Positions 7,802-17,281 of a DNA stretch of 45,873 nucleotides are shown piece after piece (position 1 is the first letter of the stretch; every line of letters starts with the position of its first letter). The notes under the pieces are model-generated. The model worked only from the letters and a program-made list of their open reading frames with translations. It did not search any database and was not told where the DNA came from. Origin of the DNA: Clostridiales bacterium (GTDB lineage Bacteria; Bacillota; Clostridia; Peptostreptococcales; Acidaminobacteraceae); the NCBI GenBank assembly GCA_016933835.1, contig JAFGAC010000004.1:1-45873 (forward strand), in the 5' to 3' direction. A program made the position numbers and the translations under genes.

Positions 7802-8866
7802 TTATTTTAAAGAAATTCCTAAGCCAACTTCGTTTGAAGGCTTTATAAGCGCACCATAAGAATACTCAGTATTAAAATCTATCTTTTTGTACATGCTTGG
7901 TACGTCCAAATCAAATAATTTAATCTGATTGAATGCCATTCCAAAGTTTATTGCAGCATGAATGCTGATTGGACTTTCCATCATGGATCCAATCATGCAG
8001 TCAATTTTTTTTTCTTCTGCATACCTTGCAATGCCTATAGCATTGTAAATCCCACCTGTTTTCATCAATTTAATATTTATCATATCTGCTGCTCGCATAT
8101 CTATTATTTTTACTGCTTCACTTAGAGAAAAAACACTTTCATCCGCCAATATCGCAGTGTTTACTCGCTCAGTTACGAATTTCATACCTTCTAAATCCTT
8201 ATAATATACGGGTTGCTCCACCAGGGTCATATTGATCCCCATTGATTCAAACTCTTTTATTATTTTAACTGAATCTTTCGGAGACCATCCTTGATTTGCA
8301 TCAAGTCTGTAATTCAAATGGTTTCCCAGTTTTTTAAAGATACCTTCCATTCTTTGAAAATCTTTATTTATGTCATCTCCTAATTTTATTTTCAAGCTTC
8401 TAAATCCAGATTCATAGGCATCTAAGCTATCTTTTATCATCAAATCTATTTCATTCATTGATATTGTCATATCTGTTTGTAAATTTTTCTTTTGACCCCC
8501 TAAATACTGATATAAAGGCATTTTTTGTTTTTTAGATAAAAGATCATAAATCGCCATATCCACCGCTGCTTTTCCACTAGTATTCCCGATAAGAGAATGA
8601 TTGATACTAAGAAATACTTCATTGTAAGCATTTAAGTCTTTATTCATGATTTCTTTTAAAATTATATGTATTGATTCTATTATGCTTTCTTTTGTATCAC
8701 CTGTTATCACTTTTGTCGGTGCTGCACTTCCAAGTCCAAAAATACCTTCATCTGTCTCAATTTTCAAAATAATTCCTTCTACTGAGTCCACTCTTCTCAA
8801 TGACGTTATAAAAGGCTTTAATAAGGGAATATTTACTATTTCAATACTGTAATTTATAATTTTCAT
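7802..8866 (-). CDS. dipeptide epimerase (L-Ala-D/L-Glu epimerase, enolase superfamily)
   Basis: This member of the muconate-lactonising subgroup of the enolase superfamily likely converts L-Ala-D-Glu from peptidoglycan to L-Ala-L-Glu. Diagnostic motifs are LKIKLG (the KxK acid/base lysines), DANQGW and VEQP and ADES (three metal ligands), NIKLMKTGG (second catalytic Lys) and the specificity segment MIGSMMES. The ATG at 8866 follows GGAGGGT; an upstream extension to 8893 would overlap the NlpC gene and is unneeded. Two bases separate it from the NlpC/P60 gene. The pairing mirrors ykfB-ykfC of Bacillus. It is the last gene of the murein-peptide operon. Confidence 0.9.
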   Translation of the reverse strand: MKIINYSIEIVNIPLLKPFITSLRRVDSVEGIILKIETDEGIFGLGSAAPTKVITGDTKESIIESIHIILKEIMNKDLNAYNEVFLSINHSLIGNTSGKAAVDMAIYDLLSKKQKMPLYQYLGGQKKNLQTDMTISMNEIDLMIKDSLDAYESGFRSLKIKLGDDINKDFQRMEGIFKKLGNHLNYRLDANQGWSPKDSVKIIKEFESMGINMTLVEQPVYYKDLEGMKFVTERVNTAILADESVFSLSEAVKIIDMRAADMINIKLMKTGGIYNAIGIARYAEEKKIDCMIGSMMESPISIHAAINFGMAFNQIKLFDLDVPSMYKKIDFNTEYSYGALIKPSNEVGLGISLK

Positions 8867-8868
8867 AT

Positions 8869-9654
8869 TTACCCTCCGAATACAGTTGCACATCCTATGA
8901 TATTGTCTTTAAGATCTTCTCTAAAAGAATCTTTTGACTTATCAAAACTGTTGATAGTGACGCCAGCAGAAGCTCCTGTTGCATGCAAATAATCATTATC
9001 GCCAATATATATTGCGACATGCCCTGGAAAATATATCAGGTCTCCCAGTTTCATTTTTTCAAAATGAATGTTTTTCATTCCAAATTCTTCTTTAATCTCG
9101 GCATCTCTAAATATTTTTAAACCATTCAACAAATACACTATAGAAGCTAGCCCTGAACAATCAATCCCCAAAGAACTTTTTCCACCCCATCTGTATTGAG
9201 TTCCCAGATATAATTTTCCAAGTTCAACGATTTGTTCTCGTATTTCATCTTCATCAGTTTTTAGATATTTAGAAAATTCCATGACATGCTCTTTTCTTAC
9301 ATAAGCTTCTGAATCATCTGAAAGCAAAACTTTGAACCAATCATCAACATTTGCAATAATTCTCAATTTACTTCCTCGTGGCAAACTCTTTATAATCCGT
9401 GAACTGTATTTTGCTTGATCCATTGCGTCAATAAATGACGATATAATAAAACTATCTGTTTCATGATTTTTCTTTACCAAAAATTCTTTCATGCAATATC
9501 CATAATAATCATATTCTGTTTTTACTTTTACCCAGGCACCATGATCTTCAAGTATTTCCACAGCCATTCCATAAAGCATTTCATCTATCAGTATATTTCC
9601 GCTCATTTCACCATACACTGGACAAGTCCCTTCATTTACCAACCACTCCATCAT
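8869..9654 (-). CDS. NlpC/P60 family peptidase with SH3 domains (YkfC-like)
   Basis: The 261-residue protein has two bacterial SH3-like segments (about 1-60 and 75-125). The C-terminal NlpC/P60 domain has catalytic Cys in GIDCSGLAS, His in GHVAIYIG and a third polar position near LHATG. No signal peptide is visible, so it should act in the cytoplasm. YkfC-type enzymes there cut the gamma-D-Glu-diamino acid bond of imported murein peptides, releasing L-Ala-D-Glu, the substrate of the next gene. The ATG follows GGAG. The gene overlaps the preceding serine hydrolase gene by 23 bases. Confidence 0.9.
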   Translation of the reverse strand: MMEWLVNEGTCPVYGEMSGNILIDEMLYGMAVEILEDHGAWVKVKTEYDYYGYCMKEFLVKKNHETDSFIISSFIDAMDQAKYSSRIIKSLPRGSKLRIIANVDDWFKVLLSDDSEAYVRKEHVMEFSKYLKTDEDEIREQIVELGKLYLGTQYRWGGKSSLGIDCSGLASIVYLLNGLKIFRDAEIKEEFGMKNIHFEKMKLGDLIYFPGHVAIYIGDNDYLHATGASAGVTINSFDKSKDSFREDLKDNIIGCATVFGG

Positions 9655-10375
9655 TGAACCACTCCTTATACCATTTATATATTTTACCTATATCATCAGA
9701 AGCTTGCGATTCATGATCACATCCATTTATAAAAATACCTATGGTGATTTTTTCATCGAAACCAATATCAAGAAAAGTTTTTTCATTCAATCCTGTTTTA
9801 TGAGCTAAGAAATCATCTTCTGAATTGAATCTTGCCAACTTGCTTCTATCACGATTGTTTTGAAGCATCTTAATCATCAACTGGCTATTCAACAGTTCCT
9901 TCTTTCTTATTTTCTCAATCAAAATCATCATGTCATCCAAAGTTGTAACATTGTCTATTCCCATTGATTTAGATTTCATATCCATAAATTTTCTTTGTAA
10001 ATTTGTATCATTCATACCCATTGATTTAGCATATTGATTGATTTTATCCATCCCCAAATAATCAATCAATTGATTTGCTGCACTATTGTCACTTACGGTC
10101 ATCATTAAATACAACAAATCATAAAATGAGTACTCTCTAGTAAGCAATTCAGTAGACAAGCTATAATCGACAACATTATCATCAGAAATCCCAATAATTT
10201 GATTTAAACATATTTTATCTCTATCTAGTGCATTTGCCATAATCAATATTTTTATAACACTTGCAGCCGGAACAATACTTTTGCTGTTGTAGCTGAAATA
10301 AACATTCAAATCATTATGTTGGATTACTTGAAGTGATATTTTGTTTTGGTATTTTTGGACAATTCCTTCTATCAT
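9632..10375 (-). CDS. serine hydrolase, class A beta-lactamase-like fold
   Basis: The 247-residue protein carries the penicillin-recognising triad: SVIK (Ser39, Lys42), SDN in TVSDNSAAN, and KTG in AHKTG. The omega-loop Glu of true class A beta-lactamases (ExxLN) is not evident, and no signal peptide is seen, so a secreted beta-lactamase is unlikely. Position between lysA and the NlpC/P60 gene suggests a cytoplasmic peptidase or amidase acting on murein fragments, which is inference. Its ATG overlaps the lysA stop (ATGA). Family confident, reaction not. Confidence 0.82.
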   Translation of the reverse strand: MIEGIVQKYQNKISLQVIQHNDLNVYFSYNSKSIVPAASVIKILIMANALDRDKICLNQIIGISDDNVVDYSLSTELLTREYSFYDLLYLMMTVSDNSAANQLIDYLGMDKINQYAKSMGMNDTNLQRKFMDMKSKSMGIDNVTTLDDMMILIEKIRKKELLNSQLMIKMLQNNRDRSKLARFNSEDDFLAHKTGLNEKTFLDIGFDEKITIGIFINGCDHESQASDDIGKIYKWYKEWFNDGVVGK

Positions 10376-11664
10376 TTCTCCTCCATCAATTTGATATCCC
10401 TTCCAATGATATCTTGATAAGTTTGCCTCTTTACAATCACTTGATCTTTTCCATCTTTTACAAGCACAACTGCAGGTATCAACATCCTGTTGTAATTGCT
10501 TGCCATAGAAAAATTATAAGCGCCTGTTGAATGTACTACCAAGTAATCTCCAGAATCTAAAACAGGTAACTTGATGTCTTTTAAAAGAATATCACCGCTC
10601 TCGCATGCCTTCCCAGCAATTGTATAAAAGTGATCCTTTGCTTGATTATATTTATTTGCTACATCCGCAGAATAAACAGCTCCATAAAGCGAAGGACGGA
10701 TATTATCTGACATTCCTCCATCAATCGCTGCATACGTACGCAGATGTTCTATCGTTTTAATAGACCCTATTTTATACACTGTAATCCCTGCTGGTCCGAC
10801 TATCCATCGACCAGGTTCAATGATGATTCTAGGTCGATCCATTGGAATATTTGAAAAGCTCCTCTCAATTTCAACCATTATTTCTTCTAGCACTTTCCCT
10901 ATATCAAGAGGTTTAATTCCTTCCTCGTATGGTATTCCAAACCCGCCGCCAATATTCAAAGTATCAATAGCATAATCGTGATTTGATAGCAGCCATTCAA
11001 CCAATTCAAATATAATTTTAAAAGCTTTCAGGTAGGATTCGTTGTCAAACAACTGAGAACCAATGTGATAATGAAAGCCACTTAAAATTAATGAGTCTTC
11101 ATTCAATATTTTAGCAATCACTGAAGATTTCAAATGTTGATCAATCTGAAAACCGAATTTTGTGTCTCTTTGTCCAGTTATGATGTACTCATGCGTGTCT
11201 ATTTCAGTAAGACCAGGTGATAATCGAATTAGAATTTTCTGTTTGATATTTTTAGCTGTAACGATACCGATAATCATATCAAGCTCATTGAGATTGTCGA
11301 CAACAATTGTTCCTACACCATAATCAATCGCCATCTCAATTTCTTCAAAAGTTTTGTTGTTACCATGAAAATAAATTTTATCTGGATTGAATTCAGCTTG
11401 AATTGCTGTATATAACTCTCCTCCAGAAACAACATCAATACCCAAATCTTCTCTTTTTATGATTTGTGCCATTGCAATGCTCATAAATGCTTTACTTGCA
11501 TAAAGCACTTGCACATTTTTATATTTATTGATAAATACACGTTTTAAATTATTGATATTTTTCATAATGATGTCTTCACTGAGAATATATAATGGTGTTC
11601 CGTATTTCTCAGCTAATTTAACTGTATCAGCACTTTCGAAATAATAATTATTTTTTTTATTCAT
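10372..11664 (-). CDS. lysA: diaminopimelate decarboxylase
   Basis: This fold-type III PLP enzyme removes CO2 from meso-diaminopimelate to give L-lysine. Visible motifs are the PLP lysine in VLYASKAF, HYHIGSQ, the phosphate-binding GGGFG, EPGRWIVG and CESGD near the C-terminus. Length (430 residues) is typical. The ATG follows AGGAGG. It is the first gene of a run with a serine hydrolase, NlpC/P60 peptidase and Ala-Glu epimerase. Here it may serve use of diaminopimelate released from murein peptides as well as lysine synthesis. A sigma-54-type promoter lies 35-50 bases upstream. Confidence 0.95.
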   Translation of the reverse strand: MNKKNNYYFESADTVKLAEKYGTPLYILSEDIIMKNINNLKRVFINKYKNVQVLYASKAFMSIAMAQIIKREDLGIDVVSGGELYTAIQAEFNPDKIYFHGNNKTFEEIEMAIDYGVGTIVVDNLNELDMIIGIVTAKNIKQKILIRLSPGLTEIDTHEYIITGQRDTKFGFQIDQHLKSSVIAKILNEDSLILSGFHYHIGSQLFDNESYLKAFKIIFELVEWLLSNHDYAIDTLNIGGGFGIPYEEGIKPLDIGKVLEEIMVEIERSFSNIPMDRPRIIIEPGRWIVGPAGITVYKIGSIKTIEHLRTYAAIDGGMSDNIRPSLYGAVYSADVANKYNQAKDHFYTIAGKACESGDILLKDIKLPVLDSGDYLVVHSTGAYNFSMASNYNRMLIPAVVLVKDGKDQVIVKRQTYQDIIGRDIKLMEEK

Positions 11665-11698
11665 AATGGCCTCCTAATCGATTCTTGCCACTTATTAT

Positions 11699-11714
11699 TG
11701 CAACAATCATGCCA
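11699..11714 (-). promoter_or_regulatory. Sigma-54 (-24/-12) promoter upstream of lysA
   Basis: On the minus strand the site reads TGGCATGATTGTTGCA. This has GG and GC exactly 10 bases apart and agrees with the consensus TGGCAYRNNNNTTGCW at every fixed position. It sits in the 51-base gap between the enhancer-binding regulator gene and lysA, correctly oriented, and predicts transcription start near 11687. Confidence 0.8.
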
Positions 11715-11715
11715 T

Positions 11716-13485
11716 TTATTTTAAACCATATTTTTTTATTTTTTCATAAAAAGCTGTTTTCTTTAAATTCAATAAATCCATCGCCTTTTTCTTGTCACCA
11801 TCAACTATTTCAAGTGTTTGAATCAGCGCTTTCTTTTCACATTCATCTAAGCGCGTTTTTAAGCTTAATGCGTTCATTTTACTTGATTTCAAAGTTGAAA
11901 AATCTTCAGTCAGTAAAATTTCATGATTCACCATATTCGCAGTTCGCTCGACAATATTTTCAAGTTCTCTAACATTTCCAATCCACTCACAAGCTGATAA
12001 AAAAACTATTGCATCTTCGGAAATATCCAAAAATGGTTTTCCTGTATTATTCCTTATTTTCGGAATCATATGATGGATAAGAATTGAAATATCTTCTTTT
12101 CTTTCTCGGAGTGAAGGAATATTTATTGGAAACACATTGAGCCTATAGTATAAATCTTCTCTAAAATCATTATTATTGACTGCTGTTTCTAAAGATTGAT
12201 TTGATGCAACAATCAATCTGAAATCTACTTGAACTTCTTTACTGCCACCCACCCTATAAAATCTTTTGTTCTGAAGTACGCTCAAGAGCTTTGATTGCAT
12301 TGCAATAGGAAGATTTACAATTTCATCAAGAAACAAAGTTCCTCCCTTTACCATTTCGAAATAACCTTCTTTTCCGCTTGTGCTAGCACCTGTGAAAGCA
12401 CCTTTTTCATAGCCGAAAAATTCGCTTTCAAAAAGATTTTCCGGTATAGCGGAACAATTAACCTCTATAAATGGTTTTTCGGAAAAAATAGAATTTTTAT
12501 GAATCTGATTTGCAAGCAACGATTTTCCAGTGCCACTTTCACCTGAAATAACTACATTTGACCTCGACTGAGAAGCTTTATAAGCGAGTTCTCTGACTTT
12601 TATAATTTCTTCGCTGTTTCCCAAGAATTCTATTTCCTTATATTTTTCACTGAGATGAGGCTTATTTTGCAAATTTCCAAGTTCTTTCAATACTTTTTCT
12701 TTAGATATCATCAATGAACGATATTCAGACACATCTTCAATTCGCATCCAAGCACCCTCTTCAGTAGAAAAAATATCACAAATCAAAGGTTTGCCATTAA
12801 TCGTTATAGATTGCTTTAAGAGTTCCCCTCTTTTTTGTTTAGCAATCTCCTTGAATTTTTCAACAATGTTTCCCTGATGTAAAAAATCAATAGATTTACC
12901 CATAATATCCAATGCCTTATTAGGCTTTTTATCCAAATAATGCTTGCCATTTAAAATTTCTTTTATACTTTCTCCTCGTGCAGTGTATCCATGCTCTTGA
13001 TAGTATTTTATTTCACCTTCAGCATTTAATATCACCATATGACCAAACGAAAAAATATATTGAACAGGAAATTCGATTGCATCAATTTCAATAATTATTT
13101 CTCTTTTTATCGGATTGATAGACGCTTTAATTTTTTTACTTTGAAACTCATGTTCTAATTCCAGATATTTACTTCCTGTCTTAAATGTAAATTTTTCTTT
13201 ATTTCCGATATATATGAACCCATCACCAAAATTTACATCATCATCAATCCCCAATATTTCAAGGTCCAATTCTGTAAGATTTCCATCATCAAAACCCAAG
13301 GCATTATCAGCGATGATAAGACAATCATCTTGCTTCAATGAACCTCCTTGATGTCCCAAGGTATTTTTATTGACAATTCCAAATATATCTTTTGCTTTAT
13401 TATTGTATTCTCTAATAAATCCTTTAGAATCGATTGAAATATATCCTTCTGATGTAAACGAAAGAATTTTTTCTAATATTTCCAA
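11716..13485 (-). CDS. sigma-54-dependent transcriptional activator (PAS-like, AAA+, Fis HTH)
   Basis: The 589-residue protein has an N-terminal PAS-like sensory region (about 1-250). The AAA+ domain has Walker A GESGTGKS, the sigma-54 contact loop GAFTGAS and Walker [12 protein letters not shown]-terminal Fis-type helix-turn-helix ([19 protein letters not shown]) follows. Such proteins bind upstream sites and use ATP to open sigma-54 promoters. There is no receiver domain, so activity is likely set by a ligand at the N-terminus. The start is TTG at 13485, overlapping the nitroreductase gene by 13 bases with GGAGATG upstream. The exact sigma-54 site right after its stop marks the lysA operon as its target. 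Confidence 0.93.
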   Translation of the reverse strand: MEILEKILSFTSEGYISIDSKGFIREYNNKAKDIFGIVNKNTLGHQGGSLKQDDCLIIADNALGFDDGNLTELDLEILGIDDDVNFGDGFIYIGNKEKFTFKTGSKYLELEHEFQSKKIKASINPIKREIIIEIDAIEFPVQYIFSFGHMVILNAEGEIKYYQEHGYTARGESIKEILNGKHYLDKKPNKALDIMGKSIDFLHQGNIVEKFKEIAKQKRGELLKQSITINGKPLICDIFSTEEGAWMRIEDVSEYRSLMISKEKVLKELGNLQNKPHLSEKYKEIEFLGNSEEIIKVRELAYKASQSRSNVVISGESGTGKSLLANQIHKNSIFSEKPFIEVNCSAIPENLFESEFFGYEKGAFTGASTSGKEGYFEMVKGGTLFLDEIVNLPIAMQSKLLSVLQNKRFYRVGGSKEVQVDFRLIVASNQSLETAVNNNDFREDLYYRLNVFPINIPSLRERKEDISILIHHMIPKIRNNTGKPFLDISEDAIVFLSACEWIGNVRELENIVERTANMVNHEILLTEDFSTLKSSKMNALSLKTRLDECEKKALIQTLEIVDGDKKKAMDLLNLKKTAFYEKIKKYGLK

Positions 13486-14243
13486 TTCTTCAACATCTCC
13501 TCGACTGACCTTCTCATTTCTTTGAAAAATTCAGAACCATTCTTTCTTCCATAGAACATTTGTCCATAATTTTCTGCGCCATAGCGGTTGTTGGATACAA
13601 ATTTTTTCTCTTCTTCTCCGAACATTTCTTTGATATCTTCATCAGTCAAGTTTTTGTATTTTTCATTAAATACAATAAATTTAGAATCAAATCTACTTCT
13701 TGGATTTCTCTTGAAATTTTCTTCATAATAGCCAAGGGTCAACATTCCTATTGGAAGAACATATTGGGGTAAATTCAAGAGCTCTCTGTGAATTTCATAA
13801 TTTTCAAGAATATCTCCAATATAGCATGAGCCAATCCCCATTGACTCAGCGGCAATCACAGCTGTCTGTGCCGCTATCAATGCATCACTCACTGCAAGCA
13901 TCATATCTGCCTTTGAAGGCGGTGAATAGGTTCCTCCTCTTTTCTCTTCAAATGCATCCATATCTGAGAGTTTGAAATAACGATGCCATTTTTCCATATC
14001 AGCAACAAAAAGCAGTACAACAGGCGCCTTAGCAATAAATGGTTGATCATCACATGTCACACTGAGTTTGTCCTTCATTTCTTGATTCCTTATTACAATG
14101 ATTGAGTACATCATCATATTTCCAGCCGTAGGCGCTCTCATGGCACTGTATAAAATTTGATTCAGCGTCTCTTTGTCTATTTCTTTTTCTGAATATCTTC
14201 TTAAAGATACCCTCTCCTCAATTATTCTCAACGTATCATTCAT
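13473..14243 (-). CDS. nitroreductase family protein
   Basis: FMN-dependent NAD(P)H oxidoreductase fold: [13 protein letters not shown] near the N-terminus, [17 protein letters not shown], and [19 protein letters not shown]. These match the FMN-contacting segments of the family. The C-terminal 50 residues (about 205-256) form an extension rich in Lys, Glu and aromatic residues. The ATG at 14243 was chosen because GGAG lies 9 bases before it; ATGs at 14249 and 14258 are alternatives. Substrate unknown. It is part of the leftward run, ending inside the start of the sigma-54 activator. Confidence 0.88.
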   Translation of the reverse strand: MNDTLRIIEERVSLRRYSEKEIDKETLNQILYSAMRAPTAGNMMMYSIIVIRNQEMKDKLSVTCDDQPFIAKAPVVLLFVADMEKWHRYFKLSDMDAFEEKRGGTYSPPSKADMMLAVSDALIAAQTAVIAAESMGIGSCYIGDILENYEIHRELLNLPQYVLPIGMLTLGYYEENFKRNPRSRFDSKFIVFNEKYKNLTDEDIKEMFGEEEKKFVSNNRYGAENYGQMFYGRKNGSEFFKEMRRSVEEMLKNWKY

Positions 14244-14245
14244 TA

Positions 14246-14596
14246 TCATAAACTCCATTCTTTTCGGGTTTTATTACTTAGTGAATTCAAAACAATCAAA
14301 TATGACTGATGAATCAAATCAATCACTACACTGTCTTGAACCAAATCAAGATAGACGGTATTCCAGTGTTTCTTATTCATATGGTATCCGGGAACGATTC
14401 CAAGATGTTCCATCCTCAGCATCTCATTGACAAAGGGTTCATTTTTAATATTGATGCTCAAATTTCCATCATTTGATCCAATCAAACCGAACATTTTATT
14501 GCCCACTTTAAATACAGGGATATCTTGACCAAATGGAAAAGTCTCGATTGATCCTTTACAATCGAGAAAACATCTTCTGACATTTTCAAAATTCAT
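14246..14596 (-). CDS. MmcQ/YjbR family protein
   Basis: The protein has 116 residues with the family pattern: PFGQDIPVFKVGNKMFGLI, then PGYHMNKKHWNTVYLD, and a C-terminal helix with SYLIVLNSLSNKTRKE. The fold is CyaY-like, and members are thought to bind DNA or small ligands, but no reaction is established. Its ATG meets the end of the cobO gene (1-base overlap), and it is 2 bases from the nitroreductase start. No regulation is visible. Confidence 0.87.
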   Translation of the reverse strand: MNFENVRRCFLDCKGSIETFPFGQDIPVFKVGNKMFGLIGSNDGNLSINIKNEPFVNEMLRMEHLGIVPGYHMNKKHWNTVYLDLVQDSVVIDLIHQSYLIVLNSLSNKTRKEWSL

Positions 14597-15111
14597 TAGA
14601 AATCAATTCCTTCTCGGGATAATACACCTTTTTGATAATAGTGCTTTATTTCTTTCATTTCAGTTACCAAATCTGCATATAGATAAATTTCTTCAGGGCA
14701 ATACCTTCCTGTCAAAATGAGTTCTACTTCCTCATTTTTATTTTTTATCAGTTCAATTATTTGATCAATTGTAATCATTTTATAAAAATGAGCAATAAAG
14801 ATTTCATCTAAAATAATTAAATCATAATTTGTTGATTTAACATTTTTCAGTGCTTTTTCATAACCTATCAAAGCTCTATTATTATCTTCTTCTGTTGGAT
14901 CTTTATCAATAAAACACTCTATACCATATTGTTCTATTTCAAGATTAGCAAGAACTCTTTCCAATTTTGTTTCAGAATATTTCATTCCTTTGATGAACTG
15001 TCCTACATAAACTTTTTTCTCTATCATCAATGTTCTGAGGGCAACACCAAAAGCCGCAGTTGTTTTGCCTTTACCATTTCCTGTGTAAATATGCACATAT
15101 CCTTTATTCAT
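14596..15111 (-). CDS. cobO: cob(I)yrinic acid a,c-diamide adenosyltransferase (CobO/BtuR type)
   Basis: The protein has 171 residues with a P-loop near the N-terminus (YTGNGKGKTTAAFGVALR), GQFIKGMKYSET, a Walker B-like LIILDEI and LTGRYCPEEI. This is the BtuR/CobA fold that transfers the adenosyl group of ATP to the cobalt of corrinoids, completing coenzyme B12. No other cobalamin synthesis genes are in the window, so it may serve salvage. It overlaps the SIR2 gene by 8 bases, implying coupling. Confidence 0.93.
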   Translation of the reverse strand: MNKGYVHIYTGNGKGKTTAAFGVALRTLMIEKKVYVGQFIKGMKYSETKLERVLANLEIEQYGIECFIDKDPTEEDNNRALIGYEKALKNVKSTNYDLIILDEIFIAHFYKMITIDQIIELIKNKNEEVELILTGRYCPEEIYLYADLVTEMKEIKHYYQKGVLSREGIDF

Positions 15112-15847
15112 TAAAATTCACCACACTTCCCAACACTTCACCAATCGGATCATTAAAAATCATAGTTGCAAGCGGATCAAATTTCGTCTTAGTTTTATTA
15201 ATAATTACCATATCATGTCCAAAAAAATGTCTGATCAATCCAGCAGCTGGATACACTAATAGAGATGTTCCTCCGATAATCAGCAAATCAGCTTTTTTCA
15301 TATGAGCTATTGCCTTTTCAACCAGCTCTCCATCAAGTGGTTCGCCATACATGATAACATCAGGTCTTATTATTCCATTGCATTCATCACATAAAGGCAC
15401 CTCACCACGATTCAATACATATGATAATTCAAAAGTCTTACCACAGTTTTGACAGTGGTTTCTATGCAATGAACCGTGAATCTCGGTAACGTTGCAGCTC
15501 CCAGCCATTTGATGAAGGCCATCTATATTTTGAGTAATGATCATTTTCAACTTTCCTTGTCTCTCAAGTTCAAACAGAGACTTGTGGGTCTTGTTTGGTT
15601 TAGCCTCTGGGTAAATCAAATTTTCTCTATAATATTCATAAAATGAAGCTGTTTGATTATTGAAAAATTTGATACTTAAAATTTCTTCAGGAGGAACATT
15701 GTATTTAGAAGCTTTTGAATAGAGCCCCTCCGATGAGCGAAAATCAGGTATCTGACTTTCAGTAGATGTTCCTGCTCCTCCTAAAAAAACAATATATTCA
15801 CTTCTTTCTATGATTTCTCTAAATTTGTTAATTTTCATTATGTCCAC
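15104..15847 (-). CDS. NAD-dependent protein deacylase, SIR2 family
   Basis: The sirtuin core is complete: GAGTSTESQIPDFRS (NAD binding), TQNIDGLH, catalytic His in EIHGSLH, a zinc site from two Cys pairs (CQNC and CDEC), and IIGGTSLLVYPAAGL. It removes acyl groups from lysine using NAD. Length (247) is typical of bacterial CobB-like enzymes. The start is GTG at 15847, overlapping the preceding stop, with GGATGGA before it; ATG at 15838 is the alternative. It sits between a TM1266-like gene and cobO. Confidence 0.94.
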   Translation of the reverse strand: MDIMKINKFREIIERSEYIVFLGGAGTSTESQIPDFRSSEGLYSKASKYNVPPEEILSIKFFNNQTASFYEYYRENLIYPEAKPNKTHKSLFELERQGKLKMIITQNIDGLHQMAGSCNVTEIHGSLHRNHCQNCGKTFELSYVLNRGEVPLCDECNGIIRPDVIMYGEPLDGELVEKAIAHMKKADLLIIGGTSLLVYPAAGLIRHFFGHDMVIINKTKTKFDPLATMIFNDPIGEVLGSVVNFNE

Positions 15848-16095
15848 TAAAAATCCATCCTTTTTACAACAACGTCTTCTAATCTAAGCATTTCTTCCAT
15901 AAAATATTCAACTGCAACTTGATCTTTTTTTTCTAACAATTCTAATAATATAAGCCCTTCATCACTGCACTCCGATCCTGCATCATGCAATCCAAGTCTT
16001 GTTTTAATAATACATCCGTACTTTGTCAAAATCTCTTGCACTTGTTTTGCTTCATCTGAACGATGACTGACTTTAATACCTACAATAATTCTCAT
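15847..16095 (-). CDS. TM1266-like ACT-fold small protein (iron-only hydrogenase system regulator family)
   Basis: The 82-residue protein resembles the NikR C-terminal/ACT-like TM1266 family: RIIVGIKVSHRSDEAKQV, then EILTKYGCIIKTRLGLHD and LRLEDVVVKRMDF. Family members were named as putative regulators of the iron-only hydrogenase system, but their biochemistry is not settled. ATG at 16095 is chosen because AGGAGG lies 7 bases upstream; a GTG two codons earlier overlaps that site. It is coupled to the SIR2 gene. No hydrogenase gene is in the window. Confidence 0.65.
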   Translation of the reverse strand: MRIIVGIKVSHRSDEAKQVQEILTKYGCIIKTRLGLHDAGSECSDEGLILLELLEKKDQVAVEYFMEEMLRLEDVVVKRMDF

Positions 16096-16110
16096 ATCCA
16101 CACCTCCTCG

Positions 16111-17217
16111 CTACTTTATTTTATCGAATATCTCCCCGAAGATATCTCCCAGTGTCGTATTTTCCTTTTCTTCTACTTCATAATCGTCAGCTGCTGTATC
16201 TTCATCGAAATATTTTAACCCTATTTTTTCATTTTCTTGATCAATTCTCTCTATCTCCACTGTTATTTCGCTTTCTTCCTCGAATTTCTTGTTTCCAATT
16301 TCACTCTTATGTATATACCCAACAACACCTGTTTCTAATTCCACCAATAAACCTGAACCAATATCTTTAAGCACTTTTCCAAAGGCAATGTCACCTACCT
16401 CATAATCATCATTTACCGTCTGCCATGGATTAAGCGTTATGTCTTTAAGCGAAAGAGATATTTTCTTGTCCTCTTTATTGATGGATTTTATCTGTACCTT
16501 GACAGCATCCCCGACTTTTAATAATTCTTCCATATCTTTAATACGTGTCCACGATGCATCTGTTATATGAAGATATCCCATTGTTGAACCTAGATCTATA
16601 AGCGCCCCTGATTTAAAAAGTTTAAAAACAGTACCTTCCAATGTTTGATCCACTTTAATCGTCTCGAAAAATGCTTCTTCATTTACGCTCTTTTCTTTTT
16701 CAAGTAATTTTCTTCTTGATACAACAAGATTTTTATCGTCCTCATTCCACTCTAATATCAAAGCATCTAAAATTTGATCAATATATTCTGAAGCGTCTTC
16801 AATATATGCCATATCAATTTGTGAAAAAGGCATAAAACCTCTTATTCCTCTATGCTCAATACGCAAGCCACCTTTCACTATTTCTTCTACTCTTACTTGA
16901 ATTGGCGTTTCATTCCTTATACAATTTTCCAATGATTTTATCACTTCAATTGCAAAAGCACCCTTTCTTGAAAGTATGATTCTGCCTTCTTCATCATCTA
17001 TTTTTACAATTTCAAACATCAATTTATTTCCTGTTACCAAATCATTTTCATCAATTTCCATTCGTGGAACAATACCATCATATATATGGTTCAATGCCAC
17101 AATGACATCATCTTTTCCAAAAGAATAGATTTCGCCTTCAATAATCATCCCTTCTTCAATTTCGGTCATGTTTTCTTCAAATTCTTTCATTAATTCTTCC
17201 ATATTTTTATTTTCCAA
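16111..17217 (-). CDS. S1 RNA-binding domain protein (30S ribosomal protein S1-like)
   Basis: There are four successive S1 domains. The first is about residues 18-85 (EGMIIEGEIYSFGKDDVIV), the second about 100-165 and the third about 185-255 (GTVFKLFKSGALIDL, GYLHITDASW). The fourth is about 270-340 (FGKVLKDIGSGLLVEL). Low-GC Gram-positive S1-like proteins have this four-domain form; it binds single-stranded mRNA and may aid translation. TTG at 17217 was chosen because AGAGGTGA lies six bases upstream; GTG at 17226 is inside that site. A near-consensus promoter lies just upstream, making this the first gene of the long leftward run. The C-terminus is acidic. Confidence 0.88.
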   Translation of the reverse strand: MENKNMEELMKEFEENMTEIEEGMIIEGEIYSFGKDDVIVALNHIYDGIVPRMEIDENDLVTGNKLMFEIVKIDDEEGRIILSRKGAFAIEVIKSLENCIRNETPIQVRVEEIVKGGLRIEHRGIRGFMPFSQIDMAYIEDASEYIDQILDALILEWNEDDKNLVVSRRKLLEKEKSVNEEAFFETIKVDQTLEGTVFKLFKSGALIDLGSTMGYLHITDASWTRIKDMEELLKVGDAVKVQIKSINKEDKKISLSLKDITLNPWQTVNDDYEVGDIAFGKVLKDIGSGLLVELETGVVGYIHKSEIGNKKFEEESEITVEIERIDQENEKIGLKYFDEDTAADDYEVEEKENTTLGDIFGEIFDKIK

Positions 17218-17237
17218 CTTTATCACCTCTTAAAATA

Positions 17238-17266
17238 ATTATATCAATTTTTTCCGTAAATGTGGA
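17238..17266 (-). promoter_or_regulatory. Sigma-A promoter of the S1 gene run
   Basis: On the minus strand: TCCACA, 17 bases, TATAAT, about 20 bases before the S1 start codon. The -10 is perfect and the -35 matches four of six positions. Confidence 0.6.
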
Positions 17267-17281
17267 ATTATATATCAAATT

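Noticed and set aside
9632-10375. Secreted class A beta-lactamase resistance gene
   Set aside because: No signal peptide and no ExxLN omega-loop Glu; operon context is murein-peptide metabolism.
11665-11715. Lysine riboswitch or T-box before lysA
   Set aside because: The gap is only 51 bases and contains a sigma-54 site and a ribosome site; no conserved riboswitch or T-box sequence is present.
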